A stretch of DNA of 64,000 nt from Thermobifida halotolerans (GCF_003574835.2 NZ_CP063196.1:434001-498000); one strand, 5' to 3'; positions 42,493-51,788 are shown, counted from the first letter of the stretch. The notes: generated by a model not told the origin, from the letters alone. Numbers and translations are program-made.

Positions 42493-42927
42493 ATGACCAC
42501 CGCGAAGGACATCATGCACCGGGGCGCCAAGTGCGTCGACGCGAACACCAACCTCACCGACGCGTCCCGCATGATGCGCGACCTGGGGGTGGGCGCGCTG
42601 CCCATCTGCGGTGACGACGGCAAGCTGAAGGGCATCATCACCGACCGTGACATCGTGATCAAGTGCCTGGCCGAGGGCAAGGACCCCAACACCTGCAACG
42701 CGATCGAACTCGCCCAGGGCAGGCCGTTCTACGTGGACGCCTCGGACGACGTCGAGACGGTGCTGCAGCAGATGATCCAGCACAAGATCAAGCGGCTGCC
42801 GGTGATCGAGAACCGCGAACTGGTCGGGATCGTCAGCGAGGCGGACCTCGCCCAGCACCTGCCCGAGAACCAGATAGGACGCCTGGTCGAGGCGATCAAG
42901 TCGGGACCGGCCGACCACGTCTCCTGA
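42493..42927 (+). CDS. Tandem CBS-domain protein
   Basis: A 144-residue cytosolic protein with two CBS domains (about 7-60, DIMHRGAKCVDANTNLTDA; about 75-130, RPFYVDASDDVETVLQQM), ending RLVEAIKSG. Stand-alone pairs of this kind bind adenosine nucleotides and resemble the hypoxia/dormancy-related Hrp1 protein of mycobacteria. The ligand here is unknown. AAAGGGGG precedes the ATG. A strong terminator follows 20 bases after the stop. Confidence 0.9.
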   Translation: MTTAKDIMHRGAKCVDANTNLTDASRMMRDLGVGALPICGDDGKLKGIITDRDIVIKCLAEGKDPNTCNAIELAQGRPFYVDASDDVETVLQQMIQHKIKRLPVIENRELVGIVSEADLAQHLPENQIGRLVEAIKSGPADHVS

Positions 42928-42946
42928 TCCGTCCACATGGCGGTCA

Positions 42947-42979
42947 CGGGCGGCCGCGTGCGTCGCACGCGGCCGCCCG
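42947..42979 (+). terminator. Strong terminator hairpin after the CBS gene
   Basis: Perfect 16-base arms, CGGGCGGCCGCGTGCG and CGCACGCGGCCGCCCG, around a single T. Confidence 0.65.
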
Positions 42980-43034
42980 CGGTGGCCGGTCCTGGTCGCC
43001 GGGGCGGAACACCCCGTTTCCTGTCGTCCCGAGC

Positions 43035-43078
43035 CGGATCCGCATCCACCGCAGACCCCGACGCTCACACCCCAGTAG
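43035..43078 (+). repeat. Dispersed repeat, divergent copy C of block 2
   Basis: CGGATCCGCATCCACCGCAG and the following 24 bases resemble block 2 of copies A and B. Block 1 is not present. The relationship is weaker than A to B. Confidence 0.4.
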
Positions 43079-43137
43079 CTGTCGGTCGGCTGGACCTGAC
43101 GCGTACTTCTCAAAAGAAATCATGTGAAACGGCGCCT

Positions 43138-44054
43138 GTGGCCGCGCCGCGTGTGATCCACCGCCGCATCGACGTCGACGGAGTCGGAGTCTTCCACCGC
43201 GAATCGGTGCCGGACCGGGCAGACGCCCCCGTCCTTCTGCCGCCGCACGGCTTCCCGTCCGCCTCGCACCAGTTCCGCCGCCTCATCGACGCGCTCGGGG
43301 CGCACTTCCGGCTGATCTCCCCGGACTACCCCGGTTTCGGCAGCACCGAGGCCCCGGCCGACCTCACCCACTCCTTCGACCGGCTCGCCGACACCGTCGA
43401 GGGCTTCGTCCGGAGGATCGGTCCGCTCCGCTTCGTGAGGTACGTCTTCGACTTCGGCGCCCCGGTCGGCCTCCGCCTGGCCCTGCGCCGTCCGGAGCTG
43501 ATCGCCGGGCTGACCGTGCAGAACGGCAGCGCCTACGCCGAGGGCCTGTCCCCGGCGGCGCGCGAGTCCGCCGCACCCACCCCCGACACCCCCGGCGCAC
43601 AGCGGACGATCCGCGGCCTGCTCACTTCGGCCGCCACCCGTTCCCGGTACGAGACCGGTACCACCGCCCCGCGCTCGTCGCTTCCGAGGGCTGGCTGCTG
43701 GACCGGTACTTCCTCGACCTGCCGGGCCGCAAGGAGGCCCAGATCGCCCTGGCCCAGGACTACCGCCACAACATCGCCGCCTACCCCCGGCGGCAGGACC
43801 GGCTGCGCCGACACACCCCGCCCACACTGACCACCCGGGGAGTCGGCGACCCGTTCTTCCCCGAGCCCGGCGCCCGTGCCTACCTGCGCGACCCGCCCGA
43901 CGCGGAACTGCACCTGTTCGACACCGGGCACTTCGCCCTGGAGGAGAAGCCTTCCGAGATCGCCCCGCTGATCGCCGACTTCCTCGACCGGCTCCGGGAC
44001 GGGGCGTCCCGGAGCCCTCCTCTCAGGCGGGCATTCCCAGTTCACGGGCGATGA
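43138..44054 (+). pseudogene. Frameshifted alpha/beta-hydrolase
   Basis: The first half (43138 to about 43660) gives VIHRRIDVDGVGVFHRE, LLPPHGFPSASHQFRRLIDALG (oxyanion HG) and the nucleophile elbow YVFDFGAPVGLRLAL with Asp. The second half continues only in the next frame from about 43670: EGWLLDRYFLDLPGRKEAQI, DYRHNIAAYPRRQ, GVGDPFFPEPGARAYLR and DTGHFALEEKPSEIAPLI with the catalytic His, stopping at 44052-44054. The family is normally about 285-300 residues in one frame, so a one-base change near 43650-43675 breaks it, unless this is a sequencing error. The GTG start at 43138 has a poor ribosome binding site. The end overlaps the convergent gene by 32 bases. Confidence 0.75.
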
Positions 44055-45177
44055 TCATCCGCTGGATCTCCGAGGTGCCCTCGCCGACCTCCAGGATCTT
44101 CGCGTCGCGGTAGAACCGGCCGACGGCGGACTCGTTCATGAACCCGTACCCCCCGAAGACCTGCGTGGCGTCGCGGGCGTTGTCCATGGCCGCGTTGGAG
44201 GCCACCAGCTTGGCGATGGCCGCCTCCTTCTTGAACGGCTCCCCGGCCAGCATGCGCGCCGCCGCGTCGTAGTAGGCCAGCCGCGCGGTGTGCGCGCGGG
44301 CCGCCATGTCCGCGATCTTGAACTGGATCGCCTGGTAGCGGCCGATCTCGCGGCCGAACGCCGTCCGCTCACCCGCGTAGCGCAGGCTCTCGTCCACACA
44401 GCCCTGCGCCAGGCCCACGGCCAGGGCGGCGATGGCGACGCGCCCCTCGTCCAGGATGCGCAGGAACTGGGCGTAGCCCCGGCCCCGTTCACCCAGCAGA
44501 TTGGCCTCGGGAACCCGGCAGTCGACGAAGACCAGTTCGTTGGTGTCCGACGCGCTCCAGCCGACCTTGGAGTACTTCTGCCCCACGGAGAACCCGGGCG
44601 TGTCCGAGGGGACGATGATCGCGGAGATCTCCGGTCGCCCGTCGGGGCGGGTCCCGGTCACCGCGGTCACCGTGACCAGCGCGGTGATGGCGGTACCGGA
44701 GTTGGTGATGAAGCACTTGGTCCCGTTGACGACCCACTCGCCGCCGTCGAGCCGGGCCGTGGTCCGGGTGGCTCCCGCGTCGGACCCGCCGTCCGGTTCG
44801 GTCAGGCCGAACGCGCCCAGCGCCTCGCCGGAGCAGAGCCGGGGCAGCCACGTCGCCTTCTGCTCGGGGCTGCCGAAGCGGTGGATCGGCATCGCTCCCA
44901 GCGACACCCCCGCCTCCAGGGTGATCGCCACCGAGGAGTCCACCCGGGCCAGCTCCTCCAGGGCCAGGCACAGCGCGAAGTAGTCGCCGCCCATCCCGCC
45001 CTCCTCCTCGGGGAAGGGCAGCCCGAACAGGCCCATCCGGCCCATCTTCGCGACGATGTCGTAGGGGAAGGCGGCGCGCTCGTAGTAGTCGCCGATGACG
45101 GGAGCCACCTCGGTGCGGGCGAACTCCTCGACGGTGCGGCGCAGCTCCTCGTGTTCGGGACTGAGACGGTGTGACAT
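44023..45177 (-). CDS. Acyl-CoA dehydrogenase (isovaleryl-CoA or branched-chain type)
   Basis: FAD enzyme introducing the 2,3 double bond in an acyl-CoA. The product is 384 residues. Signature AFGLTEPDGGSDAGATRTTA is near residue 127, KCFITNSGTA follows, and the C-terminal ATQVFGGYGFMNE with GEGTSEIQRMII carries the Glu at the MCAD catalytic position. It is the third gene of an operon with the biotin carboxylase gene (one-base TGATG overlap) and the carboxyltransferase gene. That order (accD1-accA1-fadE) is known for leucine/isovalerate breakdown in actinobacteria, so an isovaleryl- or citronellyl-type substrate is inferred. Confidence 0.9.
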   Translation of the reverse strand: MSHRLSPEHEELRRTVEEFARTEVAPVIGDYYERAAFPYDIVAKMGRMGLFGLPFPEEEGGMGGDYFALCLALEELARVDSSVAITLEAGVSLGAMPIHRFGSPEQKATWLPRLCSGEALGAFGLTEPDGGSDAGATRTTARLDGGEWVVNGTKCFITNSGTAITALVTVTAVTGTRPDGRPEISAIIVPSDTPGFSVGQKYSKVGWSASDTNELVFVDCRVPEANLLGERGRGYAQFLRILDEGRVAIAALAVGLAQGCVDESLRYAGERTAFGREIGRYQAIQFKIADMAARAHTARLAYYDAAARMLAGEPFKKEAAIAKLVASNAAMDNARDATQVFGGYGFMNESAVGRFYRDAKILEVGEGTSEIQRMIIARELGMPA

Positions 45178-47267
45178 CAACTCTGCTCCTCTGCGGTGGC
45201 GGCGGACACGGAGCGCCCCCGGCCCGGGGCGGACTCCTGGGTGACGACGGCGAGGACCGCGTCCATGGACACCGACTGGCCGGGACGCGCCCGCAGGTCG
45301 GTGACGGTCCCGTCGAACGGCGCGGTGACGGAGTGCTCCATCTTCATGGCCTCGACCACGGCGACCGTCTCGCCCGCCCGTACGGCCGCCCCCCGGGCCA
45401 CGGGCACGGCCAGGACCGTGCCCGGCATGGGGCTGCGCACGGTCCCGTCGGCGTGTGCGGCGCCGCGGCGCAGCGGGGCCGTGCGGTCCTCCTCCCGGAC
45501 GCGCCAGGACGCTCCGCCGCGGCCGAGCCACAGGTCGCGGCCGGCCGCGGCACGGGCGTAGCGGGCCGTGCGCCCGCCGTAGGAGACGTCCAGGGCGCGG
45601 CCGTCGGCGGAGCGCACGGCGGTGGCGGACACGGGACCGCCTTCGCCCACCCGGACCCGGAACCGGTCGGAGGAGCCCCGTTCGGCGCGCACCCGCACCG
45701 TGACGGCGTCACCTCCGGCGGGGTGCAGCCGCCAGACGGTCCAGGCGGGCTCGCCGACCCGCCAGCCGTCGGCGGCGGCGAAGCGGTTCGCCGTGGCCTC
45801 CGGCGGTCGCAGTCCGAGTTGCCGGTCCAGGGCGGCGGCGGCCAGGACCTCCTCGGGGGTTCGGCGGCTGCGGGCGGTCAGCTCCGGCCGCAGCCGCTCG
45901 GTCAGTTCGGTGCTCAGGTTCCCGGCGACCACCTCGGGGTGGGCCAGCAGGGCGCGCAGGAACGCCGTGTTCACCCCGCAGCCCAGGAGGGTGTAGCGGG
46001 CCAGCGCGGCGTCGGCCCGCCGCAGCGCGCCCGCGCGGTCGGTGTCCCACACGACGACCTTGGCCAGCATCGGGTCGTAGGCGGAGGTGACGTCGGCGCC
46101 CTCGGCGATCCCGGAGTCCACCCGCACGCCGGGGGAGTCGGGTTCGTCGAGCAGCAGCACCCGGCCGCCGGTGGGCAGGAAGCCCCGGGCCGGGTCCTCG
46201 GCGTAGATCCGGCACTCGACCGCGTGCCCGGTCAGTGCGACGTCGTCCTGGGTGAACGGCAGCGCCTCGCCCAGCGCGACCCGCAGTTGCGCCTCCACCA
46301 GGTCGATTCCGCGCTCGCCGCGGATCGTGGCCACGGCCTCGGTGACGGGGTGCTCCACCTGGAGGCGGGTGTTCATCTCCAGGAAGAAGTAGCCGTCCCC
46401 CGCCGCGGGGGCGGCGATGAACTCCACGGTGCCGGCGCCCACGTATCCGCAGGCCCGGGCGGCGGCCACCGCGGCCCGGCCCATCGCGGCGCGCCGGTCG
46501 GGGGTGAGCAGGGGGGAGGGGGACTCCTCCACGATCTTCTGGTGGCGGCGCTGCAGGCTGCACTCACGCTCGCCCAGGTGCACGACGTTGCCGTGGGCGT
46601 CGGCGAGGATCTGCACCTCGATGTGGCGGGGCCGCTCCACGAACCGCTCCGCCAGCAGGGTGGCGTCGCCGAAGGCGGAGCGGGCCTCCCGGCGCGCCGC
46701 GGCGGCGGCCTCGGCCAGTTCGGAGGAGCGGCGCACCAGGCGCATGCCCTTGCCGCCGCCGCCCGCCGACGGTTTGAGCAGCAGCGGGTAGCCGACGCGG
46801 TCGGCCGCGGCGGTCAGGTCGGCGTCCGACATGGGCTGTCCGGGGGTCTCGGCGAAGCCGGGCAGCAGCGGCACCCCCGCGTCGGCCACGGTCCGCTTGG
46901 CGCGGATCTTGTCGCCCATCGCCTCGATCGCCTCCGGGGGCGGGCCGACGAAGACCAGCCCGGCCGCCGCGCAGGCCCGGGCGAACGCCGCGTTCTCCGC
47001 CAGGAAGCCGTATCCGGGGTGGACCATGGTCGCCCCGGACTCCAGGGCGGCCCCGACGATCGCGTCGGCGTCCAGGTAGTCGCCGACGCGCAGCGCGGTG
47101 TCGGCGGCGCGCACGTGGCGCGCGTCGGCGTCGGCGTCGCTGTACACGGCCACCGCGCGCAGCGCGAGCCGCCGCAGGGTGCGGATGATCCGCACCGCGA
47201 TCTCGCCCCGGTTGGCCACCAGTACGGTGTGCGCGCCCGGCGCGGTGGGCGGGAAGGGGATCGTCAT
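45177..47267 (-). CDS. accA1: Acyl-CoA carboxylase alpha subunit (biotin carboxylase plus biotin carrier)
   Basis: Carboxylates biotin with ATP and bicarbonate and carries it to the beta subunit. The product is 696 residues. The N-terminal VLVANRGEIAVRIIRTLR, ATP-grasp LLLKPSAGGGGKGMRLV, FVERPRHIEVQILAD and MNTRLQVEHPVTE are all intact. A linker domain follows, and the C-terminal carrier has EAMKMEHSV with the biotinyl Lys near residue 655. The length and neighbours fit methylcrotonoyl-CoA carboxylase. I take the ATG at 47267; the GTG directly before it (47270) is also possible. Confidence 0.92.
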   Translation of the reverse strand: MTIPFPPTAPGAHTVLVANRGEIAVRIIRTLRRLALRAVAVYSDADADARHVRAADTALRVGDYLDADAIVGAALESGATMVHPGYGFLAENAAFARACAAAGLVFVGPPPEAIEAMGDKIRAKRTVADAGVPLLPGFAETPGQPMSDADLTAAADRVGYPLLLKPSAGGGGKGMRLVRRSSELAEAAAAARREARSAFGDATLLAERFVERPRHIEVQILADAHGNVVHLGERECSLQRRHQKIVEESPSPLLTPDRRAAMGRAAVAAARACGYVGAGTVEFIAAPAAGDGYFFLEMNTRLQVEHPVTEAVATIRGERGIDLVEAQLRVALGEALPFTQDDVALTGHAVECRIYAEDPARGFLPTGGRVLLLDEPDSPGVRVDSGIAEGADVTSAYDPMLAKVVVWDTDRAGALRRADAALARYTLLGCGVNTAFLRALLAHPEVVAGNLSTELTERLRPELTARSRRTPEEVLAAAALDRQLGLRPPEATANRFAAADGWRVGEPAWTVWRLHPAGGDAVTVRVRAERGSSDRFRVRVGEGGPVSATAVRSADGRALDVSYGGRTARYARAAAGRDLWLGRGGASWRVREEDRTAPLRRGAAHADGTVRSPMPGTVLAVPVARGAAVRAGETVAVVEAMKMEHSVTAPFDGTVTDLRARPGQSVSMDAVLAVVTQESAPGRGRSVSAATAEEQS

Positions 47268-47292
47268 CACCGGCTCCGTTCCTCGTCCGGAC

Positions 47293-48918
47293 TCACATGC
47301 GGAAGACGCCGTAGCCGACCGGCTCCAGCGGGGCGTGTCGGGCCGCGGACAGGGCGAGTCCCAGCACGGTGCGGGTGTCGACGGGGTCGATGACGCCGTC
47401 GTCCCACAGCCGCGCGGTGGAGTAGTAGGGGTTGCCCTGCTTCTCGTACTGCTCCCGGATCGGGGCCTTGAACTCCTCCTCGGCCTCGGCCGACCACTCC
47501 TCGCCGCGCGCGGCCAGTTGGTCGCGGCGCACCGTGGCCAGTACGGACGCGGCCTGTTCGCCGCCCATGACCGAGACGCGGGCGTTGGGCCACATCCACA
47601 GAAAGCGCGGTGAGTAGGCGCGTCCGCACATACTGTAGTTGCCCGCGCCGAAGGAGCCGCCGATGACGACGGTGAACTTGGGGACGCGGGCGCAGGCCAC
47701 GGCGGTGACCATCTTCGCGCCGTGCTTGGCGATGCCCCCGGCCTCGTAGTCGCGGCCCACCATGAACCCGGAGATGTTCTGCAGGAACAGCAGCGGGACG
47801 GAGCGCCGGTCGCACAGTTCGACGAAGTGGGCGCCCTTCATCGCGGACTCGGAGAACAGGATGCCGTTGTTGGCGACCACGCCGACCGGGTGGCCGTGGA
47901 CGTGCGCGAAGCCGGTGACCAGGGTGGTGCCGTACTCGGCCTTGAACTCGGTGAACTCGCTGGCGTCGACGATGCGCGCGATCACCTCGCGCACGTCGTA
48001 GGGGGTGCGGGTGTCGGCGGGGACCACGCCGTAGAGCTCCTCGGGGTCGGCCGCGGGGGGACGGGAGGGGTGCACCTGCCACGCGGGTTCGGGGCGCGGA
48101 CCGAGGGTGCCGACGATCCGGCGCACGATGTCCAGGGCGTGGGCGTCGTCGTCGGCGATGTGGTCGACCACTCCCGAGACGCGGGCGTGCACGTCGCCGC
48201 CGCCCAGTTCCTCGGCGCTGACGACCTCGCCGGTGGCGGCCTTCACCAGCGGGGGGCCGCCCAGGAAGATCGTGCCCTGCCCGCGCACGATCACCGCCTC
48301 GTCGCTCATCGCGGGCACGTAGGCGCCGCCCGCGGTGCACGAGCCCAGCACCGCGGCGATCTGCGCGATGCCCAGCCGCGACATCGTCGCCTGGTTGTAG
48401 AAGATGCGGCCGAAGTGGTCGCGGTCGGGGAAGACCTCGTCCTGCATCGGCAGGAAGGCGCCGCCGGAGTCGGCGAGGTAGACGCACGGCAGGTGGTTGT
48501 GCAGCGCCACCTCCTGGGCGCGCAGGTGCTTCTTGACGGTCATCGGGTAGTAGCTGCCGCCCTTGACGGTGGCGTCGTTGGCCACCACCACGACCTCGCG
48601 GCCCGCGACCCGGCCCACTCCGGTGACGATCCCGGCGGCGGGCGCGTCGTGGCCGTCGGGGCCGTACATCCCGTGGGCGGCCAGCGGTGACAGCTCCAGG
48701 AACGGCGATCCCGGGTCGAGGAGGGCGTCCACGCGGTCCCGGGGCAGCAGTTTGCCGCGCGCCACGTGTCGCTCGCGGGCCGCCTCCGGGCCGCCCAGCG
48801 CCGCGGTCGCCAGGCGTTGCCGCAGTTCGGCGACCAGGGCGCGGTTGGTCTCGGCGTTGGCCGAAAAACCCGGTTCCGACGGGTCCACGGCGGAGGTGAG
48901 CACGGATGGTCCGCCCAA
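47293..48918 (-). CDS. accD1: Acyl-CoA carboxylase beta subunit (methylcrotonoyl-CoA type)
   Basis: Carboxyltransferase that moves CO2 from biotin to the acyl-CoA. The product is 541 residues. Crotonase-fold motifs are [55 protein letters not shown] and the second-half [19 protein letters not shown] with [16 protein letters not shown]. The last two are characteristic of methylcrotonoyl- and geranyl-CoA enzymes. The TTG at 48918 has GGGAGGGG five bases upstream, and a GTG at 48903 lacks one. It is first in the operon, under the tandem operators at 48935-48977. Confidence 0.9.
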   Translation of the reverse strand: MGGPSVLTSAVDPSEPGFSANAETNRALVAELRQRLATAALGGPEAARERHVARGKLLPRDRVDALLDPGSPFLELSPLAAHGMYGPDGHDAPAAGIVTGVGRVAGREVVVVANDATVKGGSYYPMTVKKHLRAQEVALHNHLPCVYLADSGGAFLPMQDEVFPDRDHFGRIFYNQATMSRLGIAQIAAVLGSCTAGGAYVPAMSDEAVIVRGQGTIFLGGPPLVKAATGEVVSAEELGGGDVHARVSGVVDHIADDDAHALDIVRRIVGTLGPRPEPAWQVHPSRPPAADPEELYGVVPADTRTPYDVREVIARIVDASEFTEFKAEYGTTLVTGFAHVHGHPVGVVANNGILFSESAMKGAHFVELCDRRSVPLLFLQNISGFMVGRDYEAGGIAKHGAKMVTAVACARVPKFTVVIGGSFGAGNYSMCGRAYSPRFLWMWPNARVSVMGGEQAASVLATVRRDQLAARGEEWSAEAEEEFKAPIREQYEKQGNPYYSTARLWDDGVIDPVDTRTVLGLALSAARHAPLEPVGYGVFRM

Positions 48919-48934
48919 CTTCCCCTCCCCACTG

Positions 48935-48977
48935 TGTTAATGAGCGCTAACATCTGCGATGTTAACGACTGCTAACA
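48935..48977. promoter_or_regulatory. Two tandem 18-base operators between the carboxylase operon and its TetR gene
   Basis: TGTTAATGAGCGCTAACA (48935-48952) and TGTTAACGACTGCTAACA (48960-48977) are imperfect palindromes with TGTTA/TAACA ends. They match at 15 of 18 positions and are spaced 25 bases centre to centre. They occupy the short divergent region and should bind the TetR protein encoded at 49013. Confidence 0.75.
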
Positions 48978-49012
48978 TTGGTGTCCAGGTTGCCGCGGTC
49001 GAAAGAGGTGTG

Positions 49013-49672
49013 ATGGCGGAGCCCAGAGGAGGAGCAACGCGCAGGGCGGCCATTCTGCGCGCCGCCGCCGAACTCTTCGCCGCACGCGGATTCCGCGGCG
49101 TGTCCATCGAGGAGCTGGGACGGGCGGTCGGCACCAGTGGTCCGGCCCTGTACCGGCACTTCCCCGGCAAGGAGGCGCTCCTCGCCGCGATCCTCGTGGA
49201 CATCAGCGAGCGGCTCCTCCGCGAGGGCGCGGCCCGTGTCGCCGCGCACCCCGACCCCGCCGACGCCCTGGACGCGCTGCTGCGCGGCCACATCGCCTTC
49301 GCCCTGGACGAACCGGAGTTCATCACGGTCCACGACCGCGAACTGCACAACGTTCCGCCCGAGCCGCAGCGCCGGGTCCGCCGGCTCCAGCGCGGCTACG
49401 TCGAGCAGTGGGTCGCCGTCCTGGCCCGGCTGCGCCCCGACACCCCCGAGCCGGTCCTGCGCGCCGCCCTGCACGCCATGTTCGGCCTGCTCAACTCCAC
49501 GCCGCACAGCGCGGGCGAACTCGGCCGCGACCAGATGGCCGACCTGCTGTTCGCGATGGCCCGCGCGGCGCTGCTCGCCCCCGTCCGCGCGGCGGACCGG
49601 CACGGCCCCGACGGGGCGGGCGCCCACGTTTGGCCTCCCGGCTCGGGGGCAGCGGGGACGGCGAACGGCTGA
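49013..49672 (+). CDS. TetR-family regulator of the acyl-CoA carboxylase operon
   Basis: A 219-residue repressor. The HTH at about 10-55 reads RAAILRAAAELFAARGFRGV, then IEELGRAVGTSGPALYRHFPGKEALL. The C-terminal ligand domain has HDRELHNVPPEPQRRVRRLQRGYVEQW, typical of AccR/LiuR-like actinobacterial regulators of branched-chain acyl-CoA genes. Start ATG 49013 follows GAAAGAGG. It is divergent from the carboxylase operon with two palindromes between, and is followed 21 bases later by the NDH-2 gene, which might be co-transcribed. Confidence 0.88.
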   Translation: MAEPRGGATRRAAILRAAAELFAARGFRGVSIEELGRAVGTSGPALYRHFPGKEALLAAILVDISERLLREGAARVAAHPDPADALDALLRGHIAFALDEPEFITVHDRELHNVPPEPQRRVRRLQRGYVEQWVAVLARLRPDTPEPVLRAALHAMFGLLNSTPHSAGELGRDQMADLLFAMARAALLAPVRAADRHGPDGAGAHVWPPGSGAAGTANG

Positions 49673-49693
49673 CTGACAGGGGGTGGTCCGACG

Positions 49694-51049
49694 ATGGCAC
49701 GACCGCGTATCGTCGTGGTCGGCGCGGGTTTTGCGGGACTGAACACGCTTCGCCGGCTGGAACGCAGAATTCCCAAGGGCATGGCCGAGCTGGTGCTCGT
49801 CGCGCCCAACGACTACATGCTCTACCAGCCGCTGCTTCCCCAGGTGGCCTCGGGCCTGCTGACCCCGCAGTCGATCGCGATCTCCCTGCACCGCCAACTC
49901 CGCCGCACCCGCATGGTCCCGGGGGCGGCCATCGGGGTGGACACCGACCGCCGCACGGTCGTGGTCCGCAAGATCTCGGGGGAGTACGCCTACGAGCGCT
50001 ACGACCGGCTCGTCCTGGCGCCGGGCAGTACCACCCGCACCTTCGACATCCCCGGCCTGATGGAGCACGCCCGCGGCAACAAGAACCTCGCCGAGGCGGT
50101 CTACCTGCGCGACCACGTGCTGGCCCAACTGGAGCTGGCCAACGCCAGCGACGACCCCGCCGAACGTGACGAGCGCTGCACCTTCATCGTCGTGGGCGGC
50201 GGCTACACCGGGGTGGAGACGGCCGCGTCGATGGAGCTGCTGTGCGAGGAGGCGTGCCGCCTCTACCCGAAACTGCGCAGGCACATCCAGTGGCACCTGG
50301 TGGACATCGCGCCCAGCCTGATGCCGGAGCTGGGCGAGAACCTGGGGCGCAGCGCCATGGACCTGCTGCGCAGGCGCGGCGTCCAGGTGGCCCTGGAGGT
50401 CACCGTCCGTGAGGTGACACAGGACAAGGTGACCCTGACCGACGACCGGGTGCTGCCCTCCCGGACGCTGATCTGGACCGCCGGGACCTCGCCGAGCCCG
50501 CTCATCAAGGCCAGCGGACTGCCCGCCGAGCGCGGCAAGCTCGTGGTCGGGGCGGACCTGACGGTCCCCGGGCACCCCGAGATCTTCGGCATCGGCGACT
50601 CCGCCGCCGTCCCCGACCTGAGCAAGGACGAGGAGGGGGCGCTCTGCCCGCCCACGGCGCAGCACGCCTCACGGCAGGGGCCGGTGGCCGCCGAGAACGT
50701 CATCGCCTCGCTGCTGGGCCGCCCGACCCAGCACTACTACCACCGGGACCTCGGCCTGCTGGTGGACCTCAGCGGCCGCGACGCGGTCGCCCGCCCCCTC
50801 GGCAGGGAGATCACCGGCCCGTCCGCGCTGGCGCTGACCAGGGCCTACCACCTGTACTCGGTGCCGTCGGGCCCGGCCCGGGTGCGGGTGGCCGCAAACT
50901 GGGGCATCCGGGCGCTGCTCGGCGGCGAGGTCTCCCGCCTCGGCTTCCTCAACCGCAGCATCGAGACGCTGACGGACATGGAGGAACTCTCCGGCTACCT
51001 GACCCCGGAGCAGGCCAGGGAGCGGGTGAGCCTGGTGGAGGGCGACTGA
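49694..51049 (+). CDS. ndh: Type II NADH dehydrogenase (NDH-2)
   Basis: Single-subunit membrane-bound flavoenzyme oxidising NADH with quinone, without proton pumping. The product is 451 residues. The FAD motif is IVVVGAGFAGLNTLRRLE at the N-terminus and the NADH motif FIVVGGGYTGVETAASMELL near residue 162. APGSTTRTFDIPGL, IWTAGTSPSPL and FGIGDSAAVPD are also typical, and an amphipathic C-terminal part serves for membrane contact. The ATG follows AGGGGG. Together with the TetR gene it may form a transcript. It is ended by the hairpin at 51125-51181. Confidence 0.9.
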   Translation: MARPRIVVVGAGFAGLNTLRRLERRIPKGMAELVLVAPNDYMLYQPLLPQVASGLLTPQSIAISLHRQLRRTRMVPGAAIGVDTDRRTVVVRKISGEYAYERYDRLVLAPGSTTRTFDIPGLMEHARGNKNLAEAVYLRDHVLAQLELANASDDPAERDERCTFIVVGGGYTGVETAASMELLCEEACRLYPKLRRHIQWHLVDIAPSLMPELGENLGRSAMDLLRRRGVQVALEVTVREVTQDKVTLTDDRVLPSRTLIWTAGTSPSPLIKASGLPAERGKLVVGADLTVPGHPEIFGIGDSAAVPDLSKDEEGALCPPTAQHASRQGPVAAENVIASLLGRPTQHYYHRDLGLLVDLSGRDAVARPLGREITGPSALALTRAYHLYSVPSGPARVRVAANWGIRALLGGEVSRLGFLNRSIETLTDMEELSGYLTPEQARERVSLVEGD

Positions 51050-51124
51050 GAGGACCGGAAGCCGGTGCCGGACCTCGCCCCGGGAGCCTGGGGACTCCCT
51101 CTCGGCCCCGGACCGGGCTGAGAA

Positions 51125-51181
51125 CGCCGCGCCCGTCCGACCGCCCCCTCCGGGAGGGGAGGGCGGTGGACGGGCGCGGCG
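51125..51181. terminator. Long convergent terminator
   Basis: Outer arms CGCCGCGCCCGTCC (51125-51138) and GGACGGGCGCGGCG (51168-51181) are perfect. An inner ACCGCCC/GGGCGGT stem continues with one bulged base, then CCTCC/GGAGG. It serves NDH-2 and the convergent copper genes. Confidence 0.7.
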
Positions 51182-51199
51182 GCGGTCTCGGAGGACCGA

Positions 51200-51406
51200 T
51201 CAGGCGACGACCTCGTACCCGGCCTCGGCCACGGCACCGCGCAACTGGACGTCGGTGAGCGGAGTCTCGCTGTCGACCTCGACCCGTCCGCTCTGCAGGT
51301 CCACGCGCACGTCGGTCACGCCGGGCAGTTCGCCGATCTCCTCCTTCACCGAACTCACGCAGTGCCCGCAGGTCATGCCGCTGACGGTGATGGTGGTGCT
51401 GGCCAT
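51200..51406 (-). CDS. copZ: Copper chaperone CopZ-like (HMA domain)
   Basis: A 68-residue heavy-metal-associated protein with the Cu(I) site MTCGHC at 11-16 and the usual ferredoxin-like length. It passes copper to a P-type ATPase. No ATPase gene adjoins it here. It lies 35 bases downstream of the CsoR gene and is probably co-transcribed from the CsoR-controlled promoter. Confidence 0.92.
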   Translation of the reverse strand: MASTTITVSGMTCGHCVSSVKEEIGELPGVTDVRVDLQSGRVEVDSETPLTDVQLRGAVAEAGYEVVA

Positions 51407-51441
51407 GTCGACCCTCGTCTCTCGGTCGGTGTCCTCATCGG

Positions 51442-51729
51442 TCAGGAGCGGACCAGCCGGGCGATCGCCTCGGACGCCTCGCGCACCTTCTCGTCGGCCT
51501 CGGCCCCGCCGTCGGCGAGGGCGTGGGCCACGCAGTGCTTGAGGTGCTCGTCCAGCAGGGACAGGGCGAAGGAACGCAGGGCCTTGTTCACGGCGGAGGT
51601 CTGGGTGAGGACGTCGATGCAGTAGGCGTCGTCCTCGACCATCCGCTGCAGGCCGCGCACCTGCCCCTCGATCCGGCGCAGCCGGTTCAGATGCTGCCGC
51701 TTGTTGTCGTGGTAGCCGTAGGCGGCCAT
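51442..51729 (-). CDS. csoR: CsoR-family copper-sensing repressor
   Basis: A 95-residue all-helical repressor that leaves DNA on binding Cu(I). The copper ligands are visible: Cys in DDAYCIDVLTQ, and His with Cys in LDEHLKHCVAHAL. HLNRLRRIEGQVRGLQRM is the conserved DNA-facing part. I use the ATG at 51729 (GGAG eight bases upstream). A TTG at 51768 would extend into the operator. The palindrome at 51770-51788 is its likely target. Confidence 0.92.
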   Translation of the reverse strand: MAAYGYHDNKRQHLNRLRRIEGQVRGLQRMVEDDAYCIDVLTQTSAVNKALRSFALSLLDEHLKHCVAHALADGGAEADEKVREASEAIARLVRS

Positions 51730-51769
51730 CGCGGTGTTCTCCTGTCGACTGGTCGCTTCCTCGGCCAAT

Positions 51770-51788
51770 TATACCCCCTGTGGGTATA
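51770..51788. promoter_or_regulatory. CsoR operator
   Basis: TATACCC-CCTGT-GGGTATA is a perfect 7-5-7 palindrome like known CsoR sites (runs of C and G within an A/T frame), 41 bases upstream of the csoR ATG. Confidence 0.75.

Noticed and set aside
40708-43113. 801-codon minus-strand open frame
   Set aside because: Crosses cvnD, the methyltransferase and the CBS gene on the other strand. No motifs and no ribosome binding site.
45171-47393. 740-codon plus-strand open frame
   Set aside because: Opposite the biotin carboxylase gene, whose motifs are complete. Shadow only.
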